DNA from: an uncultured Muribaculaceae bacterium
GTDB lineage: Bacteria; Bacteroidota; Bacteroidia; Bacteroidales; Muribaculaceae
Assembly (NCBI GenBank): GCA_910589095.1
Contig: CAJUSN010000094.1
Coordinates: 1-9,675, forward strand
Length of the DNA: 9,675 nt
Direction: 5' to 3'
Part shown: piece by piece, positions 1-8,036 of the stretch
How the letters are laid out: each line of letters starts with the position of its first letter
Numbering within the stretch: position 1 is the first letter of the stretch
The notes under the pieces: model-generated
What the model was told of the DNA's origin: nothing
Seen by the model: only the letters and a program-made list of their open reading frames with translations
The model's database searches: none
Made by a program: the position numbers and the translations under genes

Positions 1-302
1 CCCTTTAGGCGCACCACATCGTAGAGCGAAGTGTCGCCTAAATCCTGCTGAAGATAGGCTGTCGAGTCAGCCGAAACGGCAAGAAGTTCTGGTACAGGTA
101 AACCCCTTTGTGAAAAATGGCGTGAAAAGGCTATATAGGCTTCGTTCTCTCTTACATCATCGCCGACGGTTCCTATAACGGAAGTGCTGTCGTTGCCCAA
201 GAGACGATAATAGGACCTTGAGGACCCGGCTCCGGCAAGAGGCTTAATATCATGCGGTTTCTTACCGAAGGTCGCGGTATATAATGTTACTAATCTTTGC
301 AT
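1..302 (-). CDS. APH-fold phosphotransferase, N-terminal part (cut by window edge)
   Basis: The first 100 residues of a protein that continues beyond the left edge. It begins at an ATG at 302-300 and stays open to base 1. Visible signatures are a glycine/serine-rich nucleotide-binding segment (LAGAGSSRSYYRL, residues about 22-34), then GLPVPELLAV (67-76) and YLQQDLGDTSLYD (83-95). This is the order seen in the N-lobe of aminoglycoside-phosphotransferase-like small-molecule kinases (choline kinase/APH clan). From memory, Bacteroidales proteins with this N-terminus are sugar-kinase-like (AmgK type) and often carry a RapZ-like C-terminal domain. Neither that domain nor the catalytic loop is in the window, so the substrate cannot be named. 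Drug resistance is unlikely, because the family in this lineage is chromosomal and broad. It is transcribed divergently from aroE, and the promoter box at 330-337 would give a leader of only about 20 bases. Confidence 0.8.
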   Translation of the reverse strand, partial: MQRLVTLYTATFGKKPHDIKPLAGAGSSRSYYRLLGNDSTSVIGTVGDDVRENEAYIAFSRHFSQRGLPVPELLAVSADSTAYLQQDLGDTSLYDVVRLK

Positions 303-329
303 ATTAGTTATTTTTGAGCTTTTGTAGCA

Positions 330-337
330 CAAAGTTA
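330..337 (-). promoter_or_regulatory. Bacteroides-type -7 box for the phosphotransferase gene
   Basis: Read on the minus strand this is TAACTTTG, an exact match to the Bacteroidota primary-sigma -7 consensus TAnnTTTG. A one-mismatch -33 element (TTTA, 362-359) lies 21 bases upstream. The start codon at 302 is about 28 bases downstream. The box forms one arm of an inverted repeat whose other arm is the aroE promoter box. Confidence 0.55.
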
Positions 338-350
338 CTATATAAAATCG

Positions 351-358
351 TAACTTTG
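351..358 (+). promoter_or_regulatory. Bacteroides-type -7 box for aroE and the genes downstream
   Basis: TAACTTTG is an exact match to TAnnTTTG and sits about 88 bases before the aroE ATG. The nearest upstream TTTG (321-324) is 26 bases away, longer than the usual spacing of about 18-23, so the -33 element is weak or absent. It is the only clear promoter I see for the aroE, yeiH-like, comEC run. The 41-base gap after aroE has no such box, and the next two genes overlap. Confidence 0.55.
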
Positions 359-445
359 TAAAATAAGTGGCCCGAATAAACATTGACGCATAAAGCCACT
401 GAATTTAAAATCATTTATTTGAGACACTTATCCACAAAAACGTTA

Positions 446-1222
446 ATGACAACTCCTCATCTATACGGCTTGATCGGTCACCCACTCGGTCATTCATTTT
501 CCAGAGATTATTTTACGGAGAAATTTGCCCGTGAAAGCATTTCTGCCGAATATGAAAACTTCGACATTCCCACAACAGCCGATTTTGCCGAAGCAATTGA
601 CCGGTTGATCCATGCTCGCCCTACCCTGCAGGGCTTCAACGTAACCATCCCCTATAAGCAGAAGATTATCCCTCTGCTCGATGTCCTTTCGGAGGAGGCT
701 CGCGCAATAGGTGCGGTAAATGTGGTTAAAGTGATCCGTAACACCACGTCAACCGGCAAGCCGTATCGCCTTGAAGGCTACAACACTGATGTCATCGGCT
801 TTACCCGAAGCCTTAAACCACTGTTAAACGATAGCCACGTGCGTGCTTTAGTACTCGGTTCGGGAGGGGCGTCCAAGGCCGTTTGCTACGGATTGCGTCA
901 ATTGGGTGTTACACCAACCGTCGTGTCACGACACCCAACGGCCGATCAGTTGAGTTACAAAATGCTCAACCCGGAAATCATGGCGCAACACACGGTAATT
1001 GTAAACGCAACGCCACTGGGCACCTATCCCAACACAAATACCTGTCCTGCCATTTCATACCAAAACCTAAATGAAAGATATGTTTGTTATGATTTAGTCT
1101 ACAACCCGCCGGTAACACGGTTTCTCGAGCTGGCTCAAGCTGCGGGCGCACGTATATGCAACGGCCTTGCTATGCTCCACATCCAAGCCGAGGAAGCGTG
1201 GAATATCTGGGAAAACAACTAA
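446..1222 (+). CDS. aroE: shikimate dehydrogenase AroE
   Basis: Catalyses the NADPH-dependent reduction of 3-dehydroshikimate to shikimate, the fourth step toward chorismate and the aromatic amino acids, in the cytoplasm. The protein is 258 residues, normal for the family. The shikimate-binding serines lie in GHSFS (15-19). The catalytic lysine is K71 in FNVTIPYK, and its partner aspartate is D115 in GYNTD. The NADP-binding loop is GSGGASKA (138-145), followed by SRH (161-163) where the family usually has an NRT-like cofactor clamp, and by VNATPLGTYPN (186-196). The C-terminal YDLVYNPP and NGLAMLHIQAEEAW blocks are also typical. I chose the ATG at 446. The frame is open to a TTG at 383, but those 21 extra residues precede the conserved YGLIGHPLGHS start and do not look like family sequence. 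It is the first gene of a likely plus-strand operon. Confidence 0.96.
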   Translation: MTTPHLYGLIGHPLGHSFSRDYFTEKFARESISAEYENFDIPTTADFAEAIDRLIHARPTLQGFNVTIPYKQKIIPLLDVLSEEARAIGAVNVVKVIRNTTSTGKPYRLEGYNTDVIGFTRSLKPLLNDSHVRALVLGSGGASKAVCYGLRQLGVTPTVVSRHPTADQLSYKMLNPEIMAQHTVIVNATPLGTYPNTNTCPAISYQNLNERYVCYDLVYNPPVTRFLELAQAAGARICNGLAMLHIQAEEAWNIWENN

Positions 1223-1263
1223 GGTAACAATAAGATAAACCTAAATACCCATAGATTCTGAAA

Positions 1264-2298
1264 ATGAAACTAACCGAACAACGCAGCAGCATGCTTCACG
1301 GCATTCTGCTTATTGCGCTCTTTGCCTGCGCTTCTTTCTATATCGGTGAGATCCGGCTGCTTCAAGAGCTTTCAATCTCTCCGATGATCATAGGTATTGT
1401 ACTCGGCATGATCTACGCCAATTCGCTGCGTAATCATCTTCCGGCCACATGGGTGCCGGGTATAATCTTCTGTTCAAAAAAAATACTCCGATTGGGCATC
1501 ATACTCTACGGTTTCCGACTCACCCTGGCCGACGTGGCCGCAGTTGGATTGCCTGCCATACTCGTGGATGTGATAATCGTAACAGTTACGATCTGCGGCG
1601 GTGTATTGGTTGGCAAACTGTTGAAGATGGATAGTGAAACTGCGCTGCTCACCTCTGTGGGAAGCGGTATATGCGGTGCTGCGGCCGTGCTCGGCGCAGA
1701 ATCCACCATCCAATCCAAGCCCTACAAGACAGCCGTGGCCGTGGCCACTGTGGTTATTTTCGGAACCTTATCTATGTTCCTTTACCCTATCGCCTATAGG
1801 TCAGGAGTGCTCGGTCTGGAGCCACGTGAGATGGGCATCTTCGCAGGCTCTACCCTACATGAAGTGGCACACGCAGTTGGCGCAGGCAATGCAATGGGCA
1901 CGGACGTTTCCAATGTGTGCGTCATAGTCAAAATGATGCGCGTTATGCTACTTGTGCCTGTGCTCCTCGTACTTGCCTGGTGGGTTGCCACACGAAAGAA
2001 AGCCTCCACACAGGGCGGAGAAAAAGGGAAAGTCAGCATCCCATGGTTTGCCATCGGATTTCTGCTCGTGATTTGCTTCAACTCACTCAATCTGCTCCCC
2101 GCAGCGGTTGTTGATGGCATAAACTATTTCGACACATTCCTTCTCACTATGGCCATGGCTGCATTAGGAGCTGAAACAAGTTTTGAGAAATTCAAGAAAG
2201 CAGGTGCAAAACCATTTATACTTGCTTTCATTCTGTTCATTTGGCTCATTGCCGGCGGCTACTGTCTGGCACGCTTCTTCGTACCCCTGTTCATGTGA
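1264..2298 (+). CDS. YeiH/YadS-family putative membrane transporter
   Basis: A 344-residue, very hydrophobic inner-membrane protein with about nine to ten predicted membrane segments, matching the uncharacterised family Cons_hypoth698 (PF03601), whose best known member is E. coli YeiH. Family marks are LGIILYGFRLTL (77-88), the glycine-rich SVGSGICGAAA (131-141), GSTLHEVAHAVGAG (195-208) and IVKMMRVMLLVP (221-232). A short basic, charged loop (RKKASTQGGEKGK, 244-256) divides the last membrane segments. Databases often call the family 'putative sulfate exporter', but as far as I know that rests on thin evidence, so the substrate should be treated as unknown. It starts at an ATG 41 bases after aroE without a clear ribosome-binding site, and its stop overlaps the GTG start of comEC, so the three genes are probably co-transcribed. 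Confidence 0.9.
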   Translation: MKLTEQRSSMLHGILLIALFACASFYIGEIRLLQELSISPMIIGIVLGMIYANSLRNHLPATWVPGIIFCSKKILRLGIILYGFRLTLADVAAVGLPAILVDVIIVTVTICGGVLVGKLLKMDSETALLTSVGSGICGAAAVLGAESTIQSKPYKTAVAVATVVIFGTLSMFLYPIAYRSGVLGLEPREMGIFAGSTLHEVAHAVGAGNAMGTDVSNVCVIVKMMRVMLLVPVLLVLAWWVATRKKASTQGGEKGKVSIPWFAIGFLLVICFNSLNLLPAAVVDGINYFDTFLLTMAMAALGAETSFEKFKKAGAKPFILAFILFIWLIAGGYCLARFFVPLFM

Positions 2299-4328
2299 TA
2301 AGCCGGACCCGCCTTTCCACCGTCCCCCTACTGCCTGTCACAGCTTGCTTCTGCGGAGGCATCATCTTGCAGTTGGCCGGCTATCCATTATGGACGCTGG
2401 CCATACTCCTTGCGGTCGCGGGTATCCTTGCTTTTTTCAACACATATTTCAGCGCTCTTGCGGGAGCAGCCTCACTGGGGCTGCTCTGCGCATTTTTAAG
2501 CCGTCCGCCCGAGGATTATGAGTCGCTCGCCAACCGGGAGCTTACATTTGGAGCTGTGGTGGAAAATGTAAAAGAGCTTGAATCATCCCAACGTCTTATC
2601 GTGACCTTGGATAATATAAGCGACTCTGTTATTCCGTCTACCGATATACGGCCGGTCAAAGCATGCCTTATCATCACAGGAGCAGCTCCTTACATCCTGC
2701 CCGGTCAGGGAATCAACTTCACCGGGAAACTTCAATGCATTTCTATAATGACCGATCTTCCGGATGAAATTGATCCAAGCTCATACTTGCTGCATGACGA
2801 TGTTATGCTGCAGGGATTCATTTCGGGCCAAAAGATAATCGCTAGAGAAAAGAACTTTGGATTGAGAGCAGCTTGTAAGCTACAAGCATCCCGGATGCGA
2901 GAAAAAGTGATTATAGCCATAAATGAATCAAGCCTTACGCCATTCGCGAAGGACTTTCTGGTGGCCGCCATTGCAGGCGATTCGAGTTACATCACATCGG
3001 AAAACAGGACTAATTTTGCCAAAGCAGGCCTCTCTCACATCCTTGCAATCAGCGGTCTTCATGTAGGGCTCATAGCTATGATTGTAACCATCGCTCTTTG
3101 GCCCATGCACGCGCTCGGTTTTAATGGGACCCGCTCATTATGTGTGATACTACTTCTATGGGGATTCGCGTTCATGACCGGGCTGACTGATTCTGTGGTC
3201 AGAGCTTCGGTTATGGCCACAGTTTATTTGGCCGGAAGGATGTCACAACAACGCACCAATCCACTTAACACACTGTGTCTTAGCGCACTTGTTATCCTTA
3301 TTCTTTCCCCTCAATCATTATTCCTACCCGGATTTCAGCTCTCATTTGCCTCTGTGGCTTCAATCATAGTCTTTGCCGACAAGTTAAATCCGGTGTCACC
3401 GCGCCGACGCTTGCCATATATGGCGATGTCGTATCTGACTGTGTCATTCAGCGCTATCCTCGGCACCGGGTTGATCTCTGCCATATATTTCCATTCATTT
3501 CCGGTGTATTTCCTTTTTGCGAATCTGATAGCCTCTGCTTTACTGCCTCTAATTATTGGAGGAGGAATAATAGTGGTCATTTTATTCTTTTTATCATTTC
3601 CGTCAGGTTGGATTTGTGCTCCGGTCAGTTGGTGCTCGTCGCTGCTGCAAATCGTCACCGACGGAATATCTTCATTACCGGGAGCTTCAATAGGCAACAT
3701 ATATATCGAGTCATGGACCGTCGTCCCACTTTTCGCGCTTTTAATCTGGCTAAAAACGGCTCTTGATCGCGGACGCAAACAAGAATTAGCCCTGGTGTCA
3801 TGCGGTTTTTTCATTTATATTCTGTTGATCTGTGCCATTCCCGGCACCACCACTGATCCGCGCATGTACATCACGCGCGATAAGCAACACACCGAATTGT
3901 TGTATCCCAACACTGACGGCTCACTGCATATCATACCGACCAATCCGCTTGAGCCAGGCTTTGTAAAGCAGCGGGCCGAATTTCGTTACCGAGATTACAT
4001 GGGAAAACGGGGTATCAACAGGATTACTATAGATACCACGGCTCCACGCAGCGACAAACTCATCACCTACGGAGGGCGGACGATTGGCCTTTTCTCCGGA
4101 AAGCCGGAAAAACCGGCGCCATGTAAACTGGATTACGCTATCATCTGCCGTGGCGAACGCGATGACATGCACTCGTTTATCGACGAATATCGTCCCGACA
4201 GTATCATATTGGCGTATGACCTCAATCCGCGACGTGCGAAACGCTACATAGGCGAATGTCAGCTCCGAGGTGTGCCTTGCCTGTGGCTCCGCGAATCGGC
4301 GTGGTCGCTCAGTGGAAGATCTGATTGA
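2295..4328 (+). CDS. comEC: ComEC/Rec2-family DNA-uptake channel protein
   Basis: A 677-residue membrane protein of the ComEC/Rec2 family, which passes single-stranded DNA across the inner membrane during natural transformation. Two to three N-terminal hydrophobic segments (about 10-68) are followed by a soluble DUF4131/OB-like region (about 80-185, including LPGQGINFTGKL). The Competence domain (about 215-500) holds the signature SHILAISGLHVGLI (247-260), TGLTDSVVRASVMATVYLAG and the LSPQSLFLPGFQLSFA block. The soluble tail (about 520-677) lies where many ComEC proteins carry a metallo-beta-lactamase-like nuclease domain, but no HxHxDH motif is visible in it. I chose GTG at 2295, which makes a GTGA overlap with the previous stop. 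The frame opens at a TTG at 2241, but that would bury 58 bases in the previous gene, and no ATG occurs before the conserved region. Whether this organism is transformable cannot be told from here. Confidence 0.9.
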   Translation: MISRTRLSTVPLLPVTACFCGGIILQLAGYPLWTLAILLAVAGILAFFNTYFSALAGAASLGLLCAFLSRPPEDYESLANRELTFGAVVENVKELESSQRLIVTLDNISDSVIPSTDIRPVKACLIITGAAPYILPGQGINFTGKLQCISIMTDLPDEIDPSSYLLHDDVMLQGFISGQKIIAREKNFGLRAACKLQASRMREKVIIAINESSLTPFAKDFLVAAIAGDSSYITSENRTNFAKAGLSHILAISGLHVGLIAMIVTIALWPMHALGFNGTRSLCVILLLWGFAFMTGLTDSVVRASVMATVYLAGRMSQQRTNPLNTLCLSALVILILSPQSLFLPGFQLSFASVASIIVFADKLNPVSPRRRLPYMAMSYLTVSFSAILGTGLISAIYFHSFPVYFLFANLIASALLPLIIGGGIIVVILFFLSFPSGWICAPVSWCSSLLQIVTDGISSLPGASIGNIYIESWTVVPLFALLIWLKTALDRGRKQELALVSCGFFIYILLICAIPGTTTDPRMYITRDKQHTELLYPNTDGSLHIIPTNPLEPGFVKQRAEFRYRDYMGKRGINRITIDTTAPRSDKLITYGGRTIGLFSGKPEKPAPCKLDYAIICRGERDDMHSFIDEYRPDSIILAYDLNPRRAKRYIGECQLRGVPCLWLRESAWSLSGRSD

Positions 4329-4674
4329 ATCCTATTGTGAAATAACTTTGTGAAAGGTCCCGTGGACGAAGCACTTTTTCATCCTTTATCACCACATCAA
4401 GGTCTATTACGACCGGTGCCTCAGGAGCTTTTACTCGTCCCTGAGCCTGTTCATAGTCCTTGCAGATCCTTTCAAGAATTTCCACCGGATGGGAAGAGAA
4501 GCCGGAAACAACGGCATTGACGTAGAATGTTCCATCGTTTTTAGTGGAGGGCGTGCGATATACGTTTGATGAGCGAACGTTATCAAGCTCGCAACCGAGG
4601 AATCTCAGAGCGCTCTCCACGCGAGCCTCAGCATCCTTGCTATTACTCCCTACTCCTATCACATAACGGGGCAT
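4309..4674 (-). CDS. short HPPK (FolK)-like protein
   Basis: A 121-residue relative of 6-hydroxymethyl-7,8-dihydropterin pyrophosphokinase, the enzyme that transfers pyrophosphate from ATP to the pterin in folate synthesis. Matching features are GVGSNSKDAEARV (7-19), SSNVYRTPSTKNDGTFYVNAV (35-55), E75 and GR (79-80), and the metal-binding DLD (91-93). Full-length FolK is about 160 residues. The part after DLD is cut short here: the VPHP...R segment, with the His and Arg equivalent to E. coli H115 and R121, is missing, and VVI replaces the PRT that precedes DLD in E. coli, so R92 is lost. It may be a weak kinase, a paralogue with another role, or the lineage's normal short form. Its ATG lies 3 bases after the tex stop, so translation is probably coupled. 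Its last 20 bases overlap the end of comEC on the other strand. Confidence 0.82.
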   Translation of the reverse strand: MPRYVIGVGSNSKDAEARVESALRFLGCELDNVRSSNVYRTPSTKNDGTFYVNAVVSGFSSHPVEILERICKDYEQAQGRVKAPEAPVVIDLDVVIKDEKVLRPRDLSQSYFTIGFNQIFH

Positions 4675-4677
4675 AAT

Positions 4678-6804
4678 TCACACATTTTTCATGGTTAATG
4701 ATATTCGGCCCCTATCATGATCCACCCCGATTACTTTTACGGTCACAATCTGCCACATGCTTAATACCTCCGCGGGTGATTGAATTCTCCGGTGCGACAT
4801 TTCAGATATGTGAATCAATCCATTTTGCTTTATGCCAAGATCAACAAACGCACCGAAAGCAGTCAGATTTACCACCTTCCCTTGAAGCACCATGCCTTCG
4901 CTGACGTCGTCAATAGACTCGATTGTGCAATCGCGCCAATCGGCCTCAACTGCTTCACGAGGATCACGCCCGGGCTTGCGCAGTTCGGCAAGGATATCAT
5001 CTATGGTTGCACGTCCAACTGTTTCCGTTACATAACGGTCCGGATCAATTGAGTCAATAACTTTATCGTTCCCGATAAGAGAAGCGACACTGCACCCCAT
5101 ATCTTTAGCCATACGTTGCACCACATGGTAACTTTCAGGATGCACGGCACTGTTGTCAAGAGGATTGTCGCCCCCGGGAACACGCAAAAATCCCGAGGCC
5201 TGTTCAAAAGCTTTTGTGCCGAGTCGAGGCACTTTCATCAGATCCTTTCGGCAACGAAACTCACCGTTGACATTTCGGTAAGCAACGATATTGGAAGCCA
5301 ATGCCGGACCTATACCTGCAACATAAGCGAGCAATTCAGGCGAGGCTGTGTTGAGGTTTACTCCAACTTCATTAACACACCGTTCCACAGTAAAATCAAG
5401 CGCATCCTTAAGCCGTGCCTGATCCACATCGTGCTGATACTGCCCTACACCAATCGATTTCGGATCTATCTTTACCAACTCCGACAGCGGATCCTGGAGC
5501 CTGCGTCCTATGGAAACTGCACTTCTGATTGTGAGATCAAGATCGGGGAACTCTCTGCGTGCCACATCGGAGGCTGAATAAATGCTTGCACCCTGCTCGC
5601 TTACGCGTTCTATCCTTACATCATCGGGAAGTCCTGCTTGCTGAAGGAACCGTTCAGTTTCACGCGAGGCAGTGCCATCACCCAAGGCTATCAACTTGCA
5701 GGAATACTTTGCGAGAAGCAATTTCACCATTCGGGCTGCTTCGTCAATTTTAGCAGTAGGGCCGGCAGGATAAATTACGGCATGCTCCAAAAGCTGTCCA
5801 TGCTGATCAAGACATGCCACCTTGCAGCCGGTCCTGAAACCCGGGTCAAGTGCAAGCACCGGTTGTGGGTACACGGGAGGATAGAGCAAGATCTGACGCA
5901 GAGCGTCTGCGAAAAGCGCAATTGACTGCACGTCACTTCTACTTTTCAGTTCTGCGAGAGCTTCATTGGTTATTGAAGGTAGGAGCAGACGTTTATATCC
6001 ATCTGTCACTGCAGATGAAATAACTTTGCGCATATCGCCGGATGTACTGTTCTTAATGTACCGGCGCTCAAGTGCTTCAATATCACCCTTTGTATCCGCC
6101 TCAACGGATATCTTCAACTCACCTTCCGATTCCGCCCGACGCAATGCAAGACACGCATGTGCAGGAACATTGCGCAACGGACGCGAATAGTCATTATAGT
6201 CGGCATATTTTCCGGTGGAATTTTTACCCTTCCCTCTGATAACACCTTTACGTTGCATGGACCTTCTGACGCCTGCACGGGCATGCTCGTTTTCGCTCAC
6301 CCATTCAGCTATTATATCGCAGGCTCCGGAAATGGCCTCTTCTTCAGATGCCACTCCCTTCTTGACAAATCTCTTGGCTTCGGCTATTATCGATGTGGAT
6401 CGTTGAGCCATAACAAGCTTGGCCAAAGGCTCCAAACCACGTTCACGTGCAGCGGCTGCCCGAGTTTTGCGTTTGGGCTTGAATGGGAGGTACAAATCTT
6501 CCAAGCGCGCTGCATCAAAACATTCTGCAATTTTTTGCTGTAGTTCATCTGTCAGGCCGCCCGCATCACGGATAGCATCTGTTACAAACGCCTTTCTCTT
6601 TGCAAGCGCTTCCAAGGCAGTGGCCTCATCAATGATGCGTTTCACACCTACCTCATCAAGCCCTCCGGTGCGTTCCTTGCGATAGCGGGCAATGAAAGGG
6701 ACTGTGCATCCTTCTGAAACCAATTGCAACACATTGGCGGCACATTGTACAGAAACTTCCGCGCGAGAAGCAACCTGTCCTAAAAGGTCAGCATTGAAAG
6801 CCAT
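4678..6804 (-). CDS. tex: Tex-family RNA-binding transcription accessory protein
   Basis: A 708-residue cytoplasmic protein of the Tex family (bacterial relatives of eukaryotic Spt6), which binds nucleic acids and affects transcription; its exact role is unsettled. The domain order is complete. The N-terminal helical Tex_N region carries TVPFIARYRKERTGGLDE (34-51). The YqgF RNase-H-like domain (about 316-450) has ALDPGFRTG and ALGDGTASRETERFL. The conserved YSASDVARREFPD and IGVGQYQHDV blocks follow. A helix-hairpin-helix region (about 480-550) has VNLNTASPELLAYVAGIGP, and a C-terminal S1 domain (about 636-708) has GMVLQGKVVNLTAFGAFVDLG and LIHISEMS. The length suits Bacteroidota members and is shorter than the E. 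coli form of about 770. The ATG at 6804 is 3 bases after the stop of the metallophosphoesterase, and the folK-like gene follows after another 3 bases. I see no separate promoter, so all three should share one transcript. Confidence 0.97.
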   Translation of the reverse strand: MAFNADLLGQVASRAEVSVQCAANVLQLVSEGCTVPFIARYRKERTGGLDEVGVKRIIDEATALEALAKRKAFVTDAIRDAGGLTDELQQKIAECFDAARLEDLYLPFKPKRKTRAAAARERGLEPLAKLVMAQRSTSIIAEAKRFVKKGVASEEEAISGACDIIAEWVSENEHARAGVRRSMQRKGVIRGKGKNSTGKYADYNDYSRPLRNVPAHACLALRRAESEGELKISVEADTKGDIEALERRYIKNSTSGDMRKVISSAVTDGYKRLLLPSITNEALAELKSRSDVQSIALFADALRQILLYPPVYPQPVLALDPGFRTGCKVACLDQHGQLLEHAVIYPAGPTAKIDEAARMVKLLLAKYSCKLIALGDGTASRETERFLQQAGLPDDVRIERVSEQGASIYSASDVARREFPDLDLTIRSAVSIGRRLQDPLSELVKIDPKSIGVGQYQHDVDQARLKDALDFTVERCVNEVGVNLNTASPELLAYVAGIGPALASNIVAYRNVNGEFRCRKDLMKVPRLGTKAFEQASGFLRVPGGDNPLDNSAVHPESYHVVQRMAKDMGCSVASLIGNDKVIDSIDPDRYVTETVGRATIDDILAELRKPGRDPREAVEADWRDCTIESIDDVSEGMVLQGKVVNLTAFGAFVDLGIKQNGLIHISEMSHRRIQSPAEVLSMWQIVTVKVIGVDHDRGRISLTMKNV

Positions 6805-6807
6805 ATA

Positions 6808-7995
6808 TTAATGTTTCTTGAGTTTGAGAACCGTAATCTCAGGAGTTGCGCCAAGTCGCATAGGCAGCCCGACGGTTCCTGTGCCTATGTTTACATACAG
6901 CGGATGCTTACCCTTGGCATCATGATAGAGTCCGCCCCAATTACTGTATCGGAACACCGCCGGAGAATAACCAAGTATCTCCATCTGCATGGCATGAGTG
7001 TGGCCGGAAAGAGTCAAAGCGACCTTTGCTGAATCATTATTTTCAATTTCCTGATTCCAATGAGCCGGGTTGTGGGTAAGAAGTATCTTAGTGAGAGGAT
7101 CGCTGAGATTAGGATATGAATCGGCCAGCGAACCATAAATTTTAAAGGGGGGATCGCCTACATTTTCCACTCCAATCAGCGCAATTGAATCCGGACCGCA
7201 GTGAATGATGCGATGTTCGTTGAGCAATACATCCCATCCAATGCTGCGTTGAGCTGCAACAAGCGCATCAACATCAGCTTGCTTTGCGGCCTCAGATTCC
7301 CAGGTGGAGTAATCGCCATAATCGTGATTCCCGAGAATTGAATAGACCCCGAAGTCGGCATCTAGACGCGAAAGGGGCTCAAGATGTGGCACCACTTCAG
7401 ATCCATGTCGATTCACGATGTCGCCGGTAAACACGATCATGTCACCATTCAATGCGTTGACCTGATCAACAAGTTTACTAATAAATGTAGTATCCGCTCC
7501 GTAAGTACCGGTATGAAGGTCGGAGATCTGAACAATCCGGAATCCGTCGAAACTGTCAGGCAGATCAGGAACTACGATCTCTACCTCATTGACCTGAACG
7601 CGGAAACGGTTCACGAGAGCTCCCCACCACATTGCCAAAAACGTAATGAGTGCCAGGCATCCACCTGTAACGGAAAGCCAGGATAACCGCGGCTTTTTGA
7701 ACAGCATCGGGATTGAGGCGATAAGATCAAAAAACACAAACACAAACTTTGCAGCATAGATACTTATCACCACAAACAGGCTCCACATCACAGTCAGAAG
7801 CATGTCATCGCTTCCCGACTCGCGCGGCAAGCAAAGAACGCCGATAAAGAAAACGTACAGGATCAGCTCGCTGAACATCTGTATCCTTGCCGGAACCTTT
7901 GATTTGCACCGCTTAACTGCAGCCATGAGTATATAAAAATCAATGGCCATACATATAATGGCCATTATAATCAGGGGGAAAACAGGGACTCTCAT
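6808..7995 (-). CDS. membrane-anchored calcineurin-like metallophosphoesterase (YkuE/YaeI type)
   Basis: A 395-residue protein with about four N-terminal membrane segments (roughly 5-27, 43-57, 66-94, 106-126) and then a metallophosphoesterase domain (PF00149). All two-metal-site motifs are present: SDLHTG with D159 and H161, FTGDIV with D192, LGNHDYGD with N223 and H224, THNP with H308, and SGHTH with H332 and H334. The C-terminal VNIGTGTVGLPMRLGATPEITVL block is typical of YkuE/YaeI-like enzymes, some of which act on lipid-linked phosphates. The substrate here is unknown. The gene follows a PlsB/PlsC-type acyltransferase after 41 bases, which fits a membrane-lipid role but does not prove it. 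It starts at ATG 7995 with an A/T-rich leader and no Shine-Dalgarno. Its stop is 3 bases from the tex start. Confidence 0.93.
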   Translation of the reverse strand: MRVPVFPLIIMAIICMAIDFYILMAAVKRCKSKVPARIQMFSELILYVFFIGVLCLPRESGSDDMLLTVMWSLFVVISIYAAKFVFVFFDLIASIPMLFKKPRLSWLSVTGGCLALITFLAMWWGALVNRFRVQVNEVEIVVPDLPDSFDGFRIVQISDLHTGTYGADTTFISKLVDQVNALNGDMIVFTGDIVNRHGSEVVPHLEPLSRLDADFGVYSILGNHDYGDYSTWESEAAKQADVDALVAAQRSIGWDVLLNEHRIIHCGPDSIALIGVENVGDPPFKIYGSLADSYPNLSDPLTKILLTHNPAHWNQEIENNDSAKVALTLSGHTHAMQMEILGYSPAVFRYSNWGGLYHDAKGKHPLYVNIGTGTVGLPMRLGATPEITVLKLKKH

Positions 7996-8036
7996 TTTTT
8001 GGTTGAATTACAGATAAGCAAGCGGAGAGGGGAAAA

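Larger units (their letters stand above)
329..359. repeat. Perfect 10-bp inverted repeat in the divergent promoter region
   Basis: ACAAAGTTAC (329-338) and GTAACTTTGT (350-359) are perfect inverted copies around an 11-base A/T-rich centre. Each arm contains one -7 box, so the symmetry may only reflect two identical promoters back to back. It could also be an operator read by a dimeric regulator. It is not followed by a T-run and does not look like a terminator. Confidence 0.7.

Noticed and set aside
1..302. Antibiotic-resistance aminoglycoside phosphotransferase
   Set aside because: Only the general APH fold is visible; the sequence resembles chromosomal sugar-kinase-like proteins of Bacteroidales, with no mobile-element context.
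383..445. An upstream TTG start extending aroE by 21 residues
   Set aside because: The extra residues do not resemble AroE, whose conserved sequence begins right after the ATG at 446.
3335..3814. A 159-codon open frame on the minus strand opposite comEC
   Set aside because: It is fully inside the ComEC membrane domain on the other strand, has no known motif or promoter, and is best explained as a shadow.
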